NCBI RefSeq assembly: GCF_963576675.1
Contig: NC_088918.1
Coordinates: 43,867,501-43,931,500, forward strand
Source of the DNA: Euphorbia lathyris
Taxonomy: Eukaryota > Streptophyta > Magnoliopsida > Malpighiales > Euphorbiaceae
Length of the DNA stretch: 64,000 nt
Direction of reading: 5' to 3'
How positions within the stretch are numbered: position 1 is the first letter of the stretch; the number at the start of each line of letters is the position of its first letter. Under the pieces are notes generated by a model that searched no databases, had not been told where the DNA came from, and was given only the letters and a program-made list of their open reading frames with translations. Below, piece after piece: positions 43,994-55,714 of the stretch. Made by a program: the position numbers and the translations under genes.

Positions 43994-46816
43994 CTCCTCC
44001 TTGAGATTTTTCTTGGATACACCAAGCATATATTTCAAGAAGTCAAACTTGTCTCTAGGTAGAGCTTTGGTAAAGATGTCAACCAATTGCTCTTCTCCTT
44101 TGCAGTACACTAGTTTAATCTGCTTCGTTCTTTCAACTTCCCTTAGAGCATGGTATTTAACATTTATATGTTTTGTCCTTCCATGTTGAGTGAGATTTTC
44201 TGCCATAGAAATAGCAGATTTGTTGTCAATGTAAATGACAGATGGAGCTTGAGAAGTGATAGGGACGTTTTATCCATATCTTTTGGGTTAATTTACGGTT
44301 TATTTTTAAGCTAAGTTGTTAGGTTTAGTGCTAGTTTATTGCATATTTCACTAAATTAGCAACAAGTAATAAATTATGTACCTTTAGTTGATTTTCGTCA
44401 TTTTTAATAAATAAAATAAATAAATAAATCAAGTAATCTCGGTGTTCATAATTGTGCTTTGCAGGACAAACGTATAAGACGGAAAAGGCGATGAATAAAC
44501 GTCTACGCGGAGCTTAAATAAGTGAGAAGTGTTCAATAAGCGTCAGTAAATCATTTACGCGGAGCGTGACCCTTTCCACGCGGAGCGTGGACCTTTTAGA
44601 GGACAAAAATATGACTTCAGAAGCTCATCTACGCGGGGCGTAGGTATTCTATGCGGAGCGTAGGTGTCAGGTCACCTTGTTCACATTGAGGACAAATTTG
44701 ACACATTTTCGTATTTTCATCGTATCTCCCTCATACGAACTCGGATTGAGGCGATTCAAAATGCGTTGGAAAGCTAAGAGAAAGATGTACAAGTGACTAG
44801 TAATGTCATCTCCAAATTCGCAGCGAAACAGGCTCAAATAATTAATCTAAGTTGTTGGACGTGTTGAAGCTTAGGAAATCTTCCATGGGTGTGAAATATG
44901 CAAGGGAGAAAATAAGAAAATAATGAAGCATCACATGCTTCATTATTCTACATAAAATTCAAAGTCTTCCTACCACTTTTACACACATTCAAGATCTCCA
45001 TTCACATTCAAAGTCTCCATTCACATTGAAAGTCTTCATTCAAAGTCTTTTCTTCACACTATGTAATTACAATTATGACCCAAGCTTGATTTTTGTATAA
45101 ATAGGAGTGCTTGGCACTTATTTAGGGGTAGAAAGTAGTAAGTAGATGTAGTATGTAGTATGTAGAAGTAGTTTTAGATTTAAATTCAGAATTTTGTATA
45201 GCTAAACTCTACCACTTTGAGAGCTTGTTCACTTATTCCGTCACTCCGTCGAAGTTCCGTTCTATCCTCCTCCACCAAGATCGAGAAGTTCCACCTCTAA
45301 GACCTAAGAGACGGTCTTGAGTCCGGTTAGCTAGTTCCAAGGGCTGATTCTTCCCTTTCTACTTGCTAATTAGCTTGCACTCTTGCTATGTACTAGGATT
45401 GGTTGTATCCACATTTTTCCATTCCACATTTATAATATATGATTTGCAATTCCCGTTTCTCTATACGTGTTGATGTTTACTACTTGTTTTGATATTTGTA
45501 ATTGATTATTGTGTAGGGGGAGCTCGATACCCGGCGCCCTTTGTACGGGTCATCTTTAGGGAACCATATAGGCGCTGCCCTACCGGGAGTAACATTTCGA
45601 AAACCGTAGGAATTGACAAGCCACGGAACTTACGGACCCTAGTTTCCGATCCCCCGCATTAGACACGCCTTGACTAGGAACCACATAGTCTAAGTACTTC
45701 ACGGGGTCGACCGAACTACACGTAGTCGTCTTTGCAAGAGTAAACCACCAATCGTATATGTTTGGAGTCTTTGCTTATCATATTTATATCTTATCATAAC
45801 CCGTAGAGTTTTGGTTATATAAGTCTGTCTCACCATAGTTTAGGAGTAGTTTGTAGTTGTCACCCAAACCAACCTAAAGTATTCACCGCCTAGATAACGA
45901 ATAGAACCGAGTAGTTTAATACTTGTAGATATAAATCCCGTGGATTCGATACCCGGTCTTAACCGGATTATTACTTGATACGACGGGGTACACTTGCCCC
46001 TACGTAGTAGCGTCTAGTAGAGTTTTTCATCAACGCACACATCACATTTATCATCACCCATATATCATCTACACATCCCATTGTCCCACACATTACACTA
46101 CTAAGCGCCACGCCCACCAAGAAGGAAAGCCAAGATCAACCAAAATTTTTCTAATCCAAATGCATTGATCTGCAGCTGATGCAGCTGAAACATATTCAGC
46201 TTCTACTGTGGATTGAGCAACCACCTCCTGCTTCTTAGAATTCCACGAGAAGATGCCTGAACCAAAAGAAAAACAATATCCAGATGTGCTTTTACAATCT
46301 TCGACGCATCCAGCCTAATCACTATCAGCATAGGCAATTAATTTTCCGTTTTCAATTTGCTTGTACCAAATGCCGTGATCCATTGTGCCCTTAATATACC
46401 TTAGAACTCTTTTAGCAGCACCAAGATGTTTATAGCTTGGATTATGCATGAATCTTGACAAAATGCTTACAGAGTACATCAAATCAGGCCTTGATGTAGT
46501 GAGGTATAGTAAGCTGCCAACAAGACTTCTGTATTGTTTTGCATCAGTTTTCCTTTCACCATCTTCGATTTGAAAATTCCCATTAACAACCATAGGAGTA
46601 GGAACTGGCTTACACTCGTAAGGATTAAATTTCTTCAACAGAGATTGAGCATACTGACCTTGAGATAGAAAAATTCCAGCAGGTGTTTGATTGATTTCCA
46701 GCCCAAGGAAGAACTTTATCAATCCTAAATCAGTCATCTCAAATTCTTTCTTCATTTTTGACTTGAATTCATCAATAACAGCTTCATCATTTCTTGTTAT
46801 TAAAAGATCATCCACA
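43991..46816 (-). pseudogene. Copia pol, RT end and RNase H, interrupted
   Basis: Minus strand. The 46816-46315 piece starts at the RT catalytic VDDLLITR and continues with 'FEMTDLGLIKFFLGLEI', 'YAQSLLKKFNPYECKPVPTPM', 'YRSLVGSLLYLTTSRPDLMYSVSILSRFM' and 'AAKRVLRYIKGT', then YADSD (RNase H). A stop follows at about 46314, and 'SGYCFSFGSGIFSWNSKKQ' and 'STVEAEYVSA' can be read on to 46120. After the solo LTR the frame ends with 'NKSAISMAENLTQHGRTKHINVKYH' and 'QLVDIFTKALP' (stop 43991). All typical of plant Ty1/copia; integrase, protease and gag are missing. Confidence 0.85.
44257..46119 (+). repeat. Solo LTR inserted in copia pol
   Basis: 1863 bp, TGATAGGG...GCCCACCA, with a perfect 5-bp duplication AGAAG (44252-44256, 46120-46124). 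It contains repeated 'acgcggagcgt' words (44505-44665) and the gypsy LTR end phrase 'tcttaaccggattattacttgatacg'. It shares a block (about 44696-44800) with the solo LTR at 19018-20857 in opposite orientation. No internal coding. Confidence 0.82.
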
Positions 46817-47225
46817 TGTTGGGGTTTAGTGTCCTATAGACAATTGTTCCAGGATATAAACCTACTGTAAAAGAATTGTTCTTTATGCCATTTGTTTTAA
46901 TAAGATACGGTTTCATAACTACAAATGACTCAACCATTTGATGGAAATTATAAATGGATTCAGGAAGAAGACGCTCATACTAGAAGGCCGCGGGTTCCTT
47001 TGGTGTTGTAATAAAAAGGCGATGAAGCACCATGTCCATTGATGTGGTTGCCTCCATGACCCTTCAGAAGTTTTTGACATACGTGACACCGATGTCCCCA
47101 TACTGACCGAAGGTAGGAATTCGAAATCCCCTAGGCATTGGCTATCGCTTGATTTCCTTAGACAGAGGAGTACACGTCTCATATAAGGCCGGATATACAT
47201 CTCTTGAGTTGGGTTTACTTTAACA
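46817..47225 (+). repeat. Possible solo LTR or LTR fragment
   Basis: Starts TGTTGGGGTTTAGTGTCC, close to the first 30-35 bases of the LTR of the 47.4-61.5 kb copia family but in the opposite orientation. A possible end at 47225 (ACTTTAACA) is flanked by CCCCA, against CCACA on the left. The flanks belong to different elements, so a simple solo-LTR insertion is doubtful. Confidence 0.35.
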
Positions 47226-47355
47226 CCCCATTTCTAAGGAGCTCGTGTATATGCTGCTTGCAGAGTAATGTTTTATCCTTTGCCTTTAACTTATATGACT
47301 CCCAATGTTTATGTCGATTACCTGATGGTCTTGAGGGGGAACGACACCTACTCCG
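47226..47355 (-). pseudogene. Gypsy gag fragment, left of the copia insertion
   Basis: On the minus strand this continues the frame found at 61542-62012 once the copia element and one target duplication are left out: a Ser/Arg-rich tail (RSPSRPSGNRHKHW) and 'LLCKQHIHELLRNGVLK', reminiscent of the end of the gag of Tat-like elements. Confidence 0.5.
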
Positions 47356-49179
47356 TGTAGGAAAATAGACAAGCCTAGGAGTAGCGGAATAATAAATTTT
47401 TATCTATTTTATCTATTTCCCTTTTCCAAGATCTGTTAATTGTTATTTCATATAAAGAGGGATAAAAAGAAATACCTAGTGAAGAACTATCTACGGTTGC
47501 AAACGAAGTTCCCACAACTTCTTATTATCAACTCGTGAGCAACGAACGTTTTTGTTCAACATAGAAAAACAAAACTAATCAGTAATCAACCTTTAAAGTA
47601 TAGCAATCGCAATGATTGCCTCTAACAGAAATCGATACGAGATCAAAGAAGGAGTAAGAAATAAAGTAAATTAGCCAAGACGAAAGACGAAACGATTCCT
47701 CTTCTCCTTTTCTGAGTGTGTCGAAATTCTGGGGTTAGGGTGTCTATTTATAGACTTCTCAAAACCCTAATCCCAGTTGTGTTAGGTAATTAAATAATTA
47801 GAATCTTATTCGGAATAGGATTACTAATTAGATAATTAAATAAACACTTTAATATTATCTAAATAATAACTAATTATATCTAGATAATTATTATTAATCA
47901 AATTAATAATTAATTATTATTAAGGATAATTAATTAGAGTTTCAATCATATAAAAACTTCTAATTAATATTATTAGATAATCCTTTAGTTTAATTTATAA
48001 CTATAATCTAATTATAATTATTAAATCAAACTAATATCCCTATTTAATATATAAATTTCGGCCCATGTACTATGTCTCACTAATTTACATTTTCGTCCTC
48101 CGATTCCAAGTCCCATATGCGACCCATTAGGTTCTTTATTGCCACTAGCCGTATATATCCTTTGAAATTATTCATCACGATTAATTCCAACATATATATA
48201 ACGGAATACCGTCGCGAGCTGTTACTAGCAGAACCTATGATATTCCCCCAGAGCAATTAAGAAGTCAGGTTGATAACCGACGTTAACCTTTCTGCATTAG
48301 GTACAGTATAATACGATCCTTCATCAACTATATCCTGTTGGTCAATTCCTTATAACCATGGAACGTGTCAAGGTTACATGTAACGAAGAGTCCGTTTTAC
48401 TTGTACATGTTGAATTCACTCTGAAAGATAAGTTAAGTGAAATATTCATTTCTACTCTTAACTCTATCACCTTGCAAGGATTTCAGTTAATTCACCACAA
48501 GCGGCCATTTGGATATATCTCCCATTTATCGGGAGTGACGAATGCTCAATCTGACATTAACTATTCTACAATTACTTTGTGTGATACCTAATCCTGCTAT
48601 CGCACACCCCAGGCTCTCACTTGTTGGATCGTGCTCGCACAGAATCAAAGTACCAGACTCCATACTCCAGAATCACTAATTAACGAATGTTTGAGTCTGA
48701 GGATTAGTTATACCTACTAATACCAATGAGATGAACAGTTGACACTTTTAAATAAATTAATCCATGCTGTTATCTCAAGTCGGGTCCCAATCCTAATGAA
48801 CTCATTCACCGGATCTATGTAACTGTCTAGATATCTAAATATCTAAAGCTTGTGAGATCAGCTGTCTGTTTCGATAGAAAACAATGTTACATGCAAGTCT
48901 CAACAGTAATATGCCAACCCCTATAACATATTACTTGACTTGGGTTTACTTTAAGTCTATTGGTCTATTATAAAGTACAGTCTCACTTCATGCTTGTATG
49001 AACACTTTATAACTACTTAAATAAACTTAGGGTTACTTTATTTATGAAAGATTTGCGCCTTTATATATATAGTTATATTTTAATGCTATATATCTGATTA
49101 AACAAATGATCAAATAAACAATTTATTCATTAATATTAATATCCTAAAACAATTGTCTTTAGGACACTAAACTCCAACA
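47356..49179 (-). repeat. 3' LTR of the large copia element
   Basis: 1824 bp. The coding strand enters it after the tract AAGTGGGAGAA (probable polypurine tract, about 49180-49190). It differs from its partner at scattered positions, a few percent by eye. Confidence 0.9.
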
Positions 49180-49253
49180 TTCTCCCACTTGGACTAAAGC
49201 CAATTGTTCCTGAAACTAATACCAGAAGAACTAAGATGTTTATCGTGAGCTCT

Positions 49254-52200
49254 TTATGGTAATGGCTTCGTTAACGGATCTGCAACGTTGTCTTTAGTAG
49301 GCACCTTTTCTATTCTCACATCTCCCCTGGCTATAATCTCCCTAATGAGATGATATCGCTTGAGATAATGTTTGGATGTATTATGAGATCGTGGTTCCTT
49401 TGCTTGTGCAATGGCTCCATTGTTATCACAGTACAGAGTAATGGGATTCACAATGTCAGGCACCACTCCTAGTTCTGTTATGAACTTCCTAATCCAAACA
49501 GCCTCCTTTGCCGTTTCTGCAGCTGTGATGTACTCTGATTCAGTCGACGAGAAAGCAACACTTCCTTGCTTGGAACTCTTCCAACTAATTGAACCTCCAT
49601 TTAGGATAAACTGGTATCCTGATTGGGATCTATAATCATTTTCATCAGTCAGATGACTAGAATCTGAATATCCTTCAATTTTCAATTCTCCATGTCCATA
49701 TACGAGGAACATGTCTTTGGTCCTTCTAAGGTACTTAAGAATATTCTTGACAGCAATCCAGTGATCAAATCCTGGATTCCCTTGATAACGGCTCGTCATA
49801 CTCAATGCGAACGCCACATCAGGTCTAGTGCAAAGCATGGCATACATGATCGAACCAACCGCACTGGAGTAAGGAATTACAGCCATGCGATCCTTATCAC
49901 TGTCCATTTTAGGTCACTGATCATTTGATAACTTGATACCATAACCATTGGTAAGTTACCCCTTTTCGATTCATACATGTCAAACCGCTTTAGGACTTTG
50001 TCAATATATGTAGACTGGGATAGTCCAAGCAGTCTTTTCGATCTATCCTGATAGATCTTAATCCCAAAGATATAGGCTGCTTCTCCCAAGTCTTTCATGG
50101 AGAAATTACCCGATAACCAAACTTTTATTGTTTGCAACATTGCAACATCGTTTCCATAAGTAGTATATCATCAACATATAGCACTAAGAAAACGACTGAG
50201 CTCCCACTTATCTTCTTGTAAACACAAGCCTCTTCAGAGTTTTGTTCGAAACCAAATTGTTTTATGGTTTCATCAAAACGTTTGTTCCAGCTTTTAGATG
50301 CTTGCTTGAGTCCATAAATGGACCTTTGAAGTTTGCAAACCTTGGTTGCATCCTTCGACGTGAAACCTTCAGGTTGCATCATGTATACATCCTCAAGCAG
50401 GTTTCCATTTAGGAAAGCTGTTTTCACATCCATTTGTCAAATCTCATAATCAAAATGAGCAGCAATTGCAAGCAATATTCTAATGGATTTGAACATGGCT
50501 ACTGGAGAGAAAGTCTCGTCATAGTCAACTCCTTGCTTTTGACGATACCCTTTCGCTACTAACCTAGCTTTGTAGGTACTAACCTTTCCATCCATGTCCG
50601 TCTTCTTCTTGAAGATCCACCTGCACCCAATGGGTTTTATCCCTTCGGGTGGATCAACCAAAGTCCACACTTGGTTAGTATACATGGAGTCCATTTCAGA
50701 ATTCATGGCTTCAAGCCATCTTTAGATTCTGGACTAGCAAGAGCTTCTTCATAGGTTTCGGGTTCATCATCTAACACGGGAACTAGTTCATTATCTCCCA
50801 CTAGAAAACAATATCTAACTGGGAGTTCACGAACTCTTTGAGACCTACGAGTGGGATATGACACTTGTGTTTCATCTAGTGAAACGGGTTCGGGTTCAAC
50901 TTCTTCTTCCGCGGTTTCAACATGTGATTCCTCTTGAACTTCCTCAAGTTCAATTACGCTTCCATTTTGTGTTTCTTCCAGAAACTCTTTCTCTAAAAAC
51001 ACTGCGTGTTTGGATACTATTACTTTTTGATCATCTGGATGATAAAAGTAACATCCCACAGTTTCATTTGGGTATCCAATGAAGAAACACTTGTCAGATT
51101 TGGGATCTAATTTATCAGACACAATACGTTTGACGTATGCTGAACATCCCTATATTCTCATGAAGGAGAAGATGGGTTTTCTACCAACGAACATTTCGAA
51201 TGGTGTGGAACTGGCGGATTTGGTTGGAACTCGGTTTAAGGTAAATAGGGAAGTTTCTAAGGCATAGCCCCAGAATGATTTCGGAAGAGATGCGGCACTC
51301 ATCATGGATCGTACCATATCCAATAAGGTTCAATTTCTCCTTTCTGACACACCATTGTATTGTGGTGTATAAGGAGGCGTCCATTGTGAGCATATTCCAC
51401 ATTCATTTAGATAATTCATAAATTCTTCTGAAAGATATTCCCCACCTCGATCGGATCGAAGTATTTTAATAGTCTTTCCGGTTTGATTTTCAACTTCATT
51501 TTTATAGCATTTGAATTTCTCAAAAGCTTCTGACTTGTGCTTCATCAAATAGATATAACCATATATAGTATGATCATCTATGAAGCTAATGAAGTATCTG
51601 AATCCTCCTCTTGCTTGGACTGACATAGGACCACATACATCTGAATATATTAATCCTAGAGTGTCTGATACACGCTGACCTTTATTGCTAAAGGGTGTCT
51701 TTGTCATTTTTCCTTTTAAACATGACTCACATGTTCCCATTGATTCACAATCAATCGAGTCTATAAGCCCATCTTGATGTAGCTTAAGCATACGTCTCTG
51801 GTTTATATGGCCTAAACGACAATGCCACAAGTAAGTTGAATTATCTAGTCTAAGTCTTTTGGTATCAATTGTGAAAGCAGAAACCTTATCATTCAAAATA
51901 TAAATCCCATTCAATGATATTCCTGAAAAATAGAAAAATTTGTTTCTATAAAATTCGCAACTATTGTTCTTAATTGAAACATGAAAGCCATCATCAACTA
52001 GACAACTAATAGAAATAATGTTACGAGACATCTCTGGAACATATAAACAGTTCCTTAATTCTATTACAAGTCATGATGGTAGATGTAGATCATAATCCCC
52101 AATCGCGAGCGCGACAACCCTTGCACCATTTCTAACTCGCAGATTCACGTCTCCTTTCTTCAATTCCCTAGTCTGCTTTAGTTCCTGCATATTCATACAA

Positions 52201-53105
52201 ATATGAGATCCACATCCGGTATCCAATACCCAAGATTCAGACTGCGAAATTGAGTTAATTTCAATATAGAACATACCAGAAGTTGAAGCACCGTTCTTTC
52301 CCTTCTTGAGAGAAGCTAGGCACTCTTTGCAATTTCTCCTCCAATGCCCATCTTTACCACAGAAGTGGCATTCCCCTTTGGGCTTATTGACTTGCTTTCC
52401 TTTGGCCTAGGCTGGCTTGCCTCCCTTATTCTTCTTGGGATATTTTGGATTGGGAAAATCCCCTTTCCTCTTCTTTGATCCCTCAATCACAAGAGCGGGT
52501 ATCACCTTATCTTTCTTCAAGTTGGGCTCAACAGTCTTGAGCATATTGGCGAGCTCTTCAAGAGAGGTCTGTAAGTCATTCATCTGGTAGTTCATGGTGA
52601 ACTGGGAATAACTTTCTGGGAGGGATGTGAGAAGTAAGTCGACACTTAGTTCATGATCCATCGCGAAGCCAATACTCGAAAGTTTGGTGATATAGCCAAT
52701 CATCTTGACACAATGTGTCATAACAGATGTGCCATCTTGCCTCCTGCAGCGAAATAACAATTTTGATATTTCAAAACATTAACATCGAGTCTATTTCCCG
52801 AACAGCTCTTTCAAGTGCATGACAATAGAATAGGCATCCATCTCTTCATGTTGCCTTTGCAGATCTGGTGTCATTGATGCAAGTATGATGCACCCTGCGT
52901 GTTCATCATCAGATTTATGCTTCTGATAGGCATCAATCTCTTCAATGGGTGCGTCATCGGCCGGAAGAGCGGGTATCAACGTATCCAATACATACCCTAT
53001 CTTTTCGAACTTCAAAACAATTTTGAGGTTACGAAACCAGTCGGTGAAGTTTGAACCATTCAATTTGTTATCGGTAAGGATATTTCTTAGATCGGTTTTC
53101 GACAT
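49254..53105 (-). pseudogene. Copia gag-pol with several stops
   Basis: From minus-strand ATG 53105. Gag: 'LNGSNFTDWFRNLKIVLKFE' and 'LTSLPESYSQFTMNYQMND', then a CCHC knuckle CHFCGKDGHWRRNC (about 52360). Protease: VLDTGCGSHIC (about 52225). Integrase: HCRLGHINQRRM and CESCLKGK (HHCC, 51830-51710), then 'IYSDVCGPM', 'DHTIYGYIY', and a DDE Glu in 'NGVSERRN' (about 51340). RT: 'GCRWIFKKKTDMDG', 'QMDVKTAFLNGNL' and LYVDDILL (about 50170). RNase H: 'RSQSGYQFILNGGSISWKSSKQ', 'STESEYIT' and 'NVADPLTKPLP' (stop 49254). Breaks include stops near 52790, 52410 (TAG), 52070 (TGA) and 50436 (TGA), and a frameshift after YVDDILL. The element cannot move by itself. Confidence 0.88.
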
Positions 53106-53493
53106 GATTGTTTTTAGAGTACGATTTGTTAATAACCTGAGAGTGAGAAAAGTGACAGATGTTATTCATTTGTTTAATTCATATTACAATTTAAATACGT
53201 AGGCCTTTTATGTTTTTAAATTGCTCCCACTATTTTACCAAATTAATAACCCTCTATATTAATTCGAAGGATATTCACAAATCCCTTAGTGAGCTAGAAT
53301 CCTAACTCCTGAAATTTCACCTTGAGTTTGCTCAATAAGCTAGTTTCATTCATTAGGTAGATTCATGTAATCAATCACATCAAATATGTGACTTCTAGGT
53401 TGTTGGGTTACTAACCACATTAGTAACTGATATGTGTCATTTATCAATCCCAACCATATTGCCCATTAGGTTAGAACAACATGAGTTTGCTCA
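53106..53493 (-). other. Copia 5' leader, part next to gag
   Basis: Untranslated leader on the minus strand. 'tgagtttgctcaataa' occurs near 53324 and again at 58319 beyond the CACTA insertion, with a partial copy next to the insertion site (53482). Confidence 0.5.
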
Positions 53494-53515
53494 CACTACG
53501 CCAAAACCCCCTTCA

Positions 53516-53538
53516 GACGACGGTTAAAAACCGTCGTC
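53516..53538. repeat. Subterminal hairpin of the CACTA element
   Basis: GACGACGGTT, three A's, then AACCGTCGTC: a perfect 10-bp stem 22 bases inside the left end. A second copy of the left arm ('cagacgacggttagg') lies near 53585. Subterminal repeats bind the TnpA-type protein in En/Spm. Confidence 0.7.
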
Positions 53539-54419
53539 CCGCGAGATATAAATCTGTCACAGGGCTCGCTGCCGTCTATTGCACCTTCAGACGACGGTTA
53601 GGTTCTGTCATTTGAAGATACTATATATGACATTAGCCTAGTTTCGTACTGTCATATGAACATTGTTACGATGCATCTTTTTATTTATTAACGTCACTTT
53701 TAATGTCATCACATGACATACTAATAATTAAAAATGTCAAGTCGCTATATGGGAAATTGGCATATTGGTATTCGTGGTGACAGTTTTTATAATAATTTCT
53801 GTCGTAGTAACTTGTATCAGATAACATAGGTCTTAATCAATCATGTCAAGAGATTTGTTTTAGATGACAAATTCTTTTAATTTAATGTCTTTTTTATTGT
53901 TGTTTAGATGATATTTTTTACACGTAAATGTCACTCTTTGCCTTCTTATTCGAATGATTATGGAAATGAACAATAATTATCAAATGAACAAGAATTTCTA
54001 TATATCAATGATTTTAATTTTACTGGAGACTAATGCTCATAATCTGTTTACATTTGAACTACACAAATAACTGAATGAATGTAGGGTAAAAAAAATAAGT
54101 AATTAATGTACATCTCCAAATTTGTATATATAGTCAGAGGCGTGGTGGTGTTGATTGGAAAGCCAAATCCAACTTGAACTGAAGCATATCTAAGGCATCA
54201 TCTCCTAGAATCCCCAAAGTCTTGATATCTGCAAAACGAATTGATGATGCTCATTAATTACATACCATATACAGATAGACCTAATTAATCTCCTTTTACC
54301 CTTTCTCCATTCTGAGACCTTTCACTTACCCACCCACATTATAAATAGGAAGCGTTTACCAATTCTCAATAGTCACCCAGGGCAACCTAACACTATACTT
54401 ACAGTTTATTATTTCGAGC

Positions 54420-55074
54420 ATGGATAGAAGGAACCTCTATCGTAATGTTGAGTTTCAGATTGACCAACTCCGATATGAGGCACCTAGGTGGCTTATCAAT
54501 ATATATGGTCCTGACCGACAGCAATGGACTGCCGTGATGAATGGCCCTCCAAACACCCCTTATGAAGGAGGTGTATTCATAGTCCAAATGGACTTCCTTG
54601 TCGATTTCCCCTCCACACCTCCAGTTGTAAGAACATGCATAAACTTGTTAACACACATAGATCAGTTCATATCTTTGTAAATACACTCATGATATTACTA
54701 TTGTTCGCAGGTCATATTCATGACCGAAATTTACCATCCTAATATCGGTCCCTTGGGGCATATTTCTATGCCCCAGCTACTTGATCGCCCTGCCCATAGT
54801 ATTGCCACAGTAAGATGTAAATCTATGTATTTTTTACCCGTAAATTTATCTATTCATGTTTGGGGTCTAGTTTATCTACTCATGTTTGGGGTCTAATTTA
54901 ATTTATCTATGCATTTTATAGCTGATGTGGAATATTTATGGACTGCTGGTAAAGCCCTTCATTGAGGGGCCATTTCCTGGCTGAGAGCGAATTGCTGAAC
55001 GATACATCAGCAATAGGGCAGGTTACGTAGCAACTGTCAGGAGATGGACTGAAGAGCATGTAGTGGATATATGA
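54420..55074 (+). pseudogene. Ubiquitin-conjugating enzyme E2-like gene captured by the CACTA element
   Basis: Three exons with GT-AG introns: 54420-54626, 54711-54809, 54922-55074, phase 0 at each junction; 151 sense-length codons. The fold pattern is that of E2 enzymes, which carry ubiquitin as a thioester. There is an N-terminal helix region, 'WTAVMNGPPNTPYEGGVF' (compare GPxxTPYEGGxF), 'DFPSTPPVV', then 'IYHPNI' and a GHISMPQLL segment. In active E2s the last segment reads GxICLDIL, so the catalytic Cys is Ser here. A TGA at 54982-54984 cuts the protein to 122 aa; the remaining 29 codons stay open ('ERIAERYISNRAGYVATVRRW'). An upstream 'ataaatagga' lies near 54343. The introns show DNA-level capture, not a processed copy. 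Whether it is expressed is unknown; a UEV-like or regulatory role is possible but unsupported. Confidence 0.75.
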
Positions 55075-55650
55075 TGTGCAAATAGCAAGCAAGGGGGGCA
55101 TTAGGATGTGACTTGTGAATAGCGTACAAGGGGGGGCGTGATGTGTGAATAGCAAGGAAATTTGGATGCTGGGCAACCATTGAGTTAGATGGTGTGGACT
55201 ACTGGATGGGCATAGAGCCAATCTTGAAGAACAGAATGATTACTGATTACAAATGTACTTGGTAATCAATCTGATCTTCAATGTTGGCTCCATGCCCATC
55301 CAGTATTCGACGCCATTTAACTCTAATGGTTCCCCATCATCCCGATATCCTTGTTTACCATCTGCACATTCTTGAAGAAAGGAGATTTGGATGCCAAAGA
55401 AACACTGAGCTGGATGGTGTGGACTACTAGATGGGCACATAGCCATTCTTGAAGAACAAAATGATTATTGATTACAAATGTACTTGGTAATCAATCTGAT
55501 CTTCAATGTTGGCTCCATGCCCCTCCATTACTCTACTCCATCCATCCAGCTCCAGTGTTTCTTTAGCATCAAAATCTCCTTTCTAATCACGCATCACGCC
55601 CCCTTATACGCTATTCGCACGTCACATCATAATGCCCCCCTTGCATGCTA
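55070..55650. repeat. Nested direct and inverted repeats in the CACTA element
   Basis: A segment of about 115 bp occurs twice in direct orientation (about 55188-55305 and 55413-55530). Each copy is itself an imperfect hairpin with arms 'gatgggcatagagccaa' and 'ttggctccatgcccatc'. Outer arms ('aaggggggcattaggatgtgac', near 55092, and its inverse near 55622) form a larger inverted repeat. Confidence 0.75.
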
Positions 55651-55714
55651 TCCTTTTTTTTATAGGCAATACAAAGTAGACAACTTATTCAAGTAGACAT
55701 ATATATATATGTAT

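Larger units (their letters stand above)
43619..46816 (-). mobile_element. Truncated copia retrotransposon, split by a solo LTR
   Basis: Has a 3' LTR (43619-43993), the RNase H end (43994-44256) and the RT/RNase H part (46120-46816). The 1863-bp LTR insertion with duplication AGAAG separates the two coding parts. Removing it restores a continuous frame (...LGFPSQAPSVIYIDN...). The element stops abruptly at the YVDD motif of RT, at 46816, where a different LTR-like sequence starts. Confidence 0.8.

Noticed and set aside
48358..48591. Open frame of 77 codons, matched by a longer one (120 codons) at 60715-61077
   Set aside because: Both lie at the same place in the two LTRs of one copia element, antisense to it. 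They are similar because the LTRs are copies; no motif supports a protein.
53741..54140. Looked for transposase or further genes in the CACTA left part
   Set aside because: No frame with transposase-like motifs; AT-rich subterminal sequence only.
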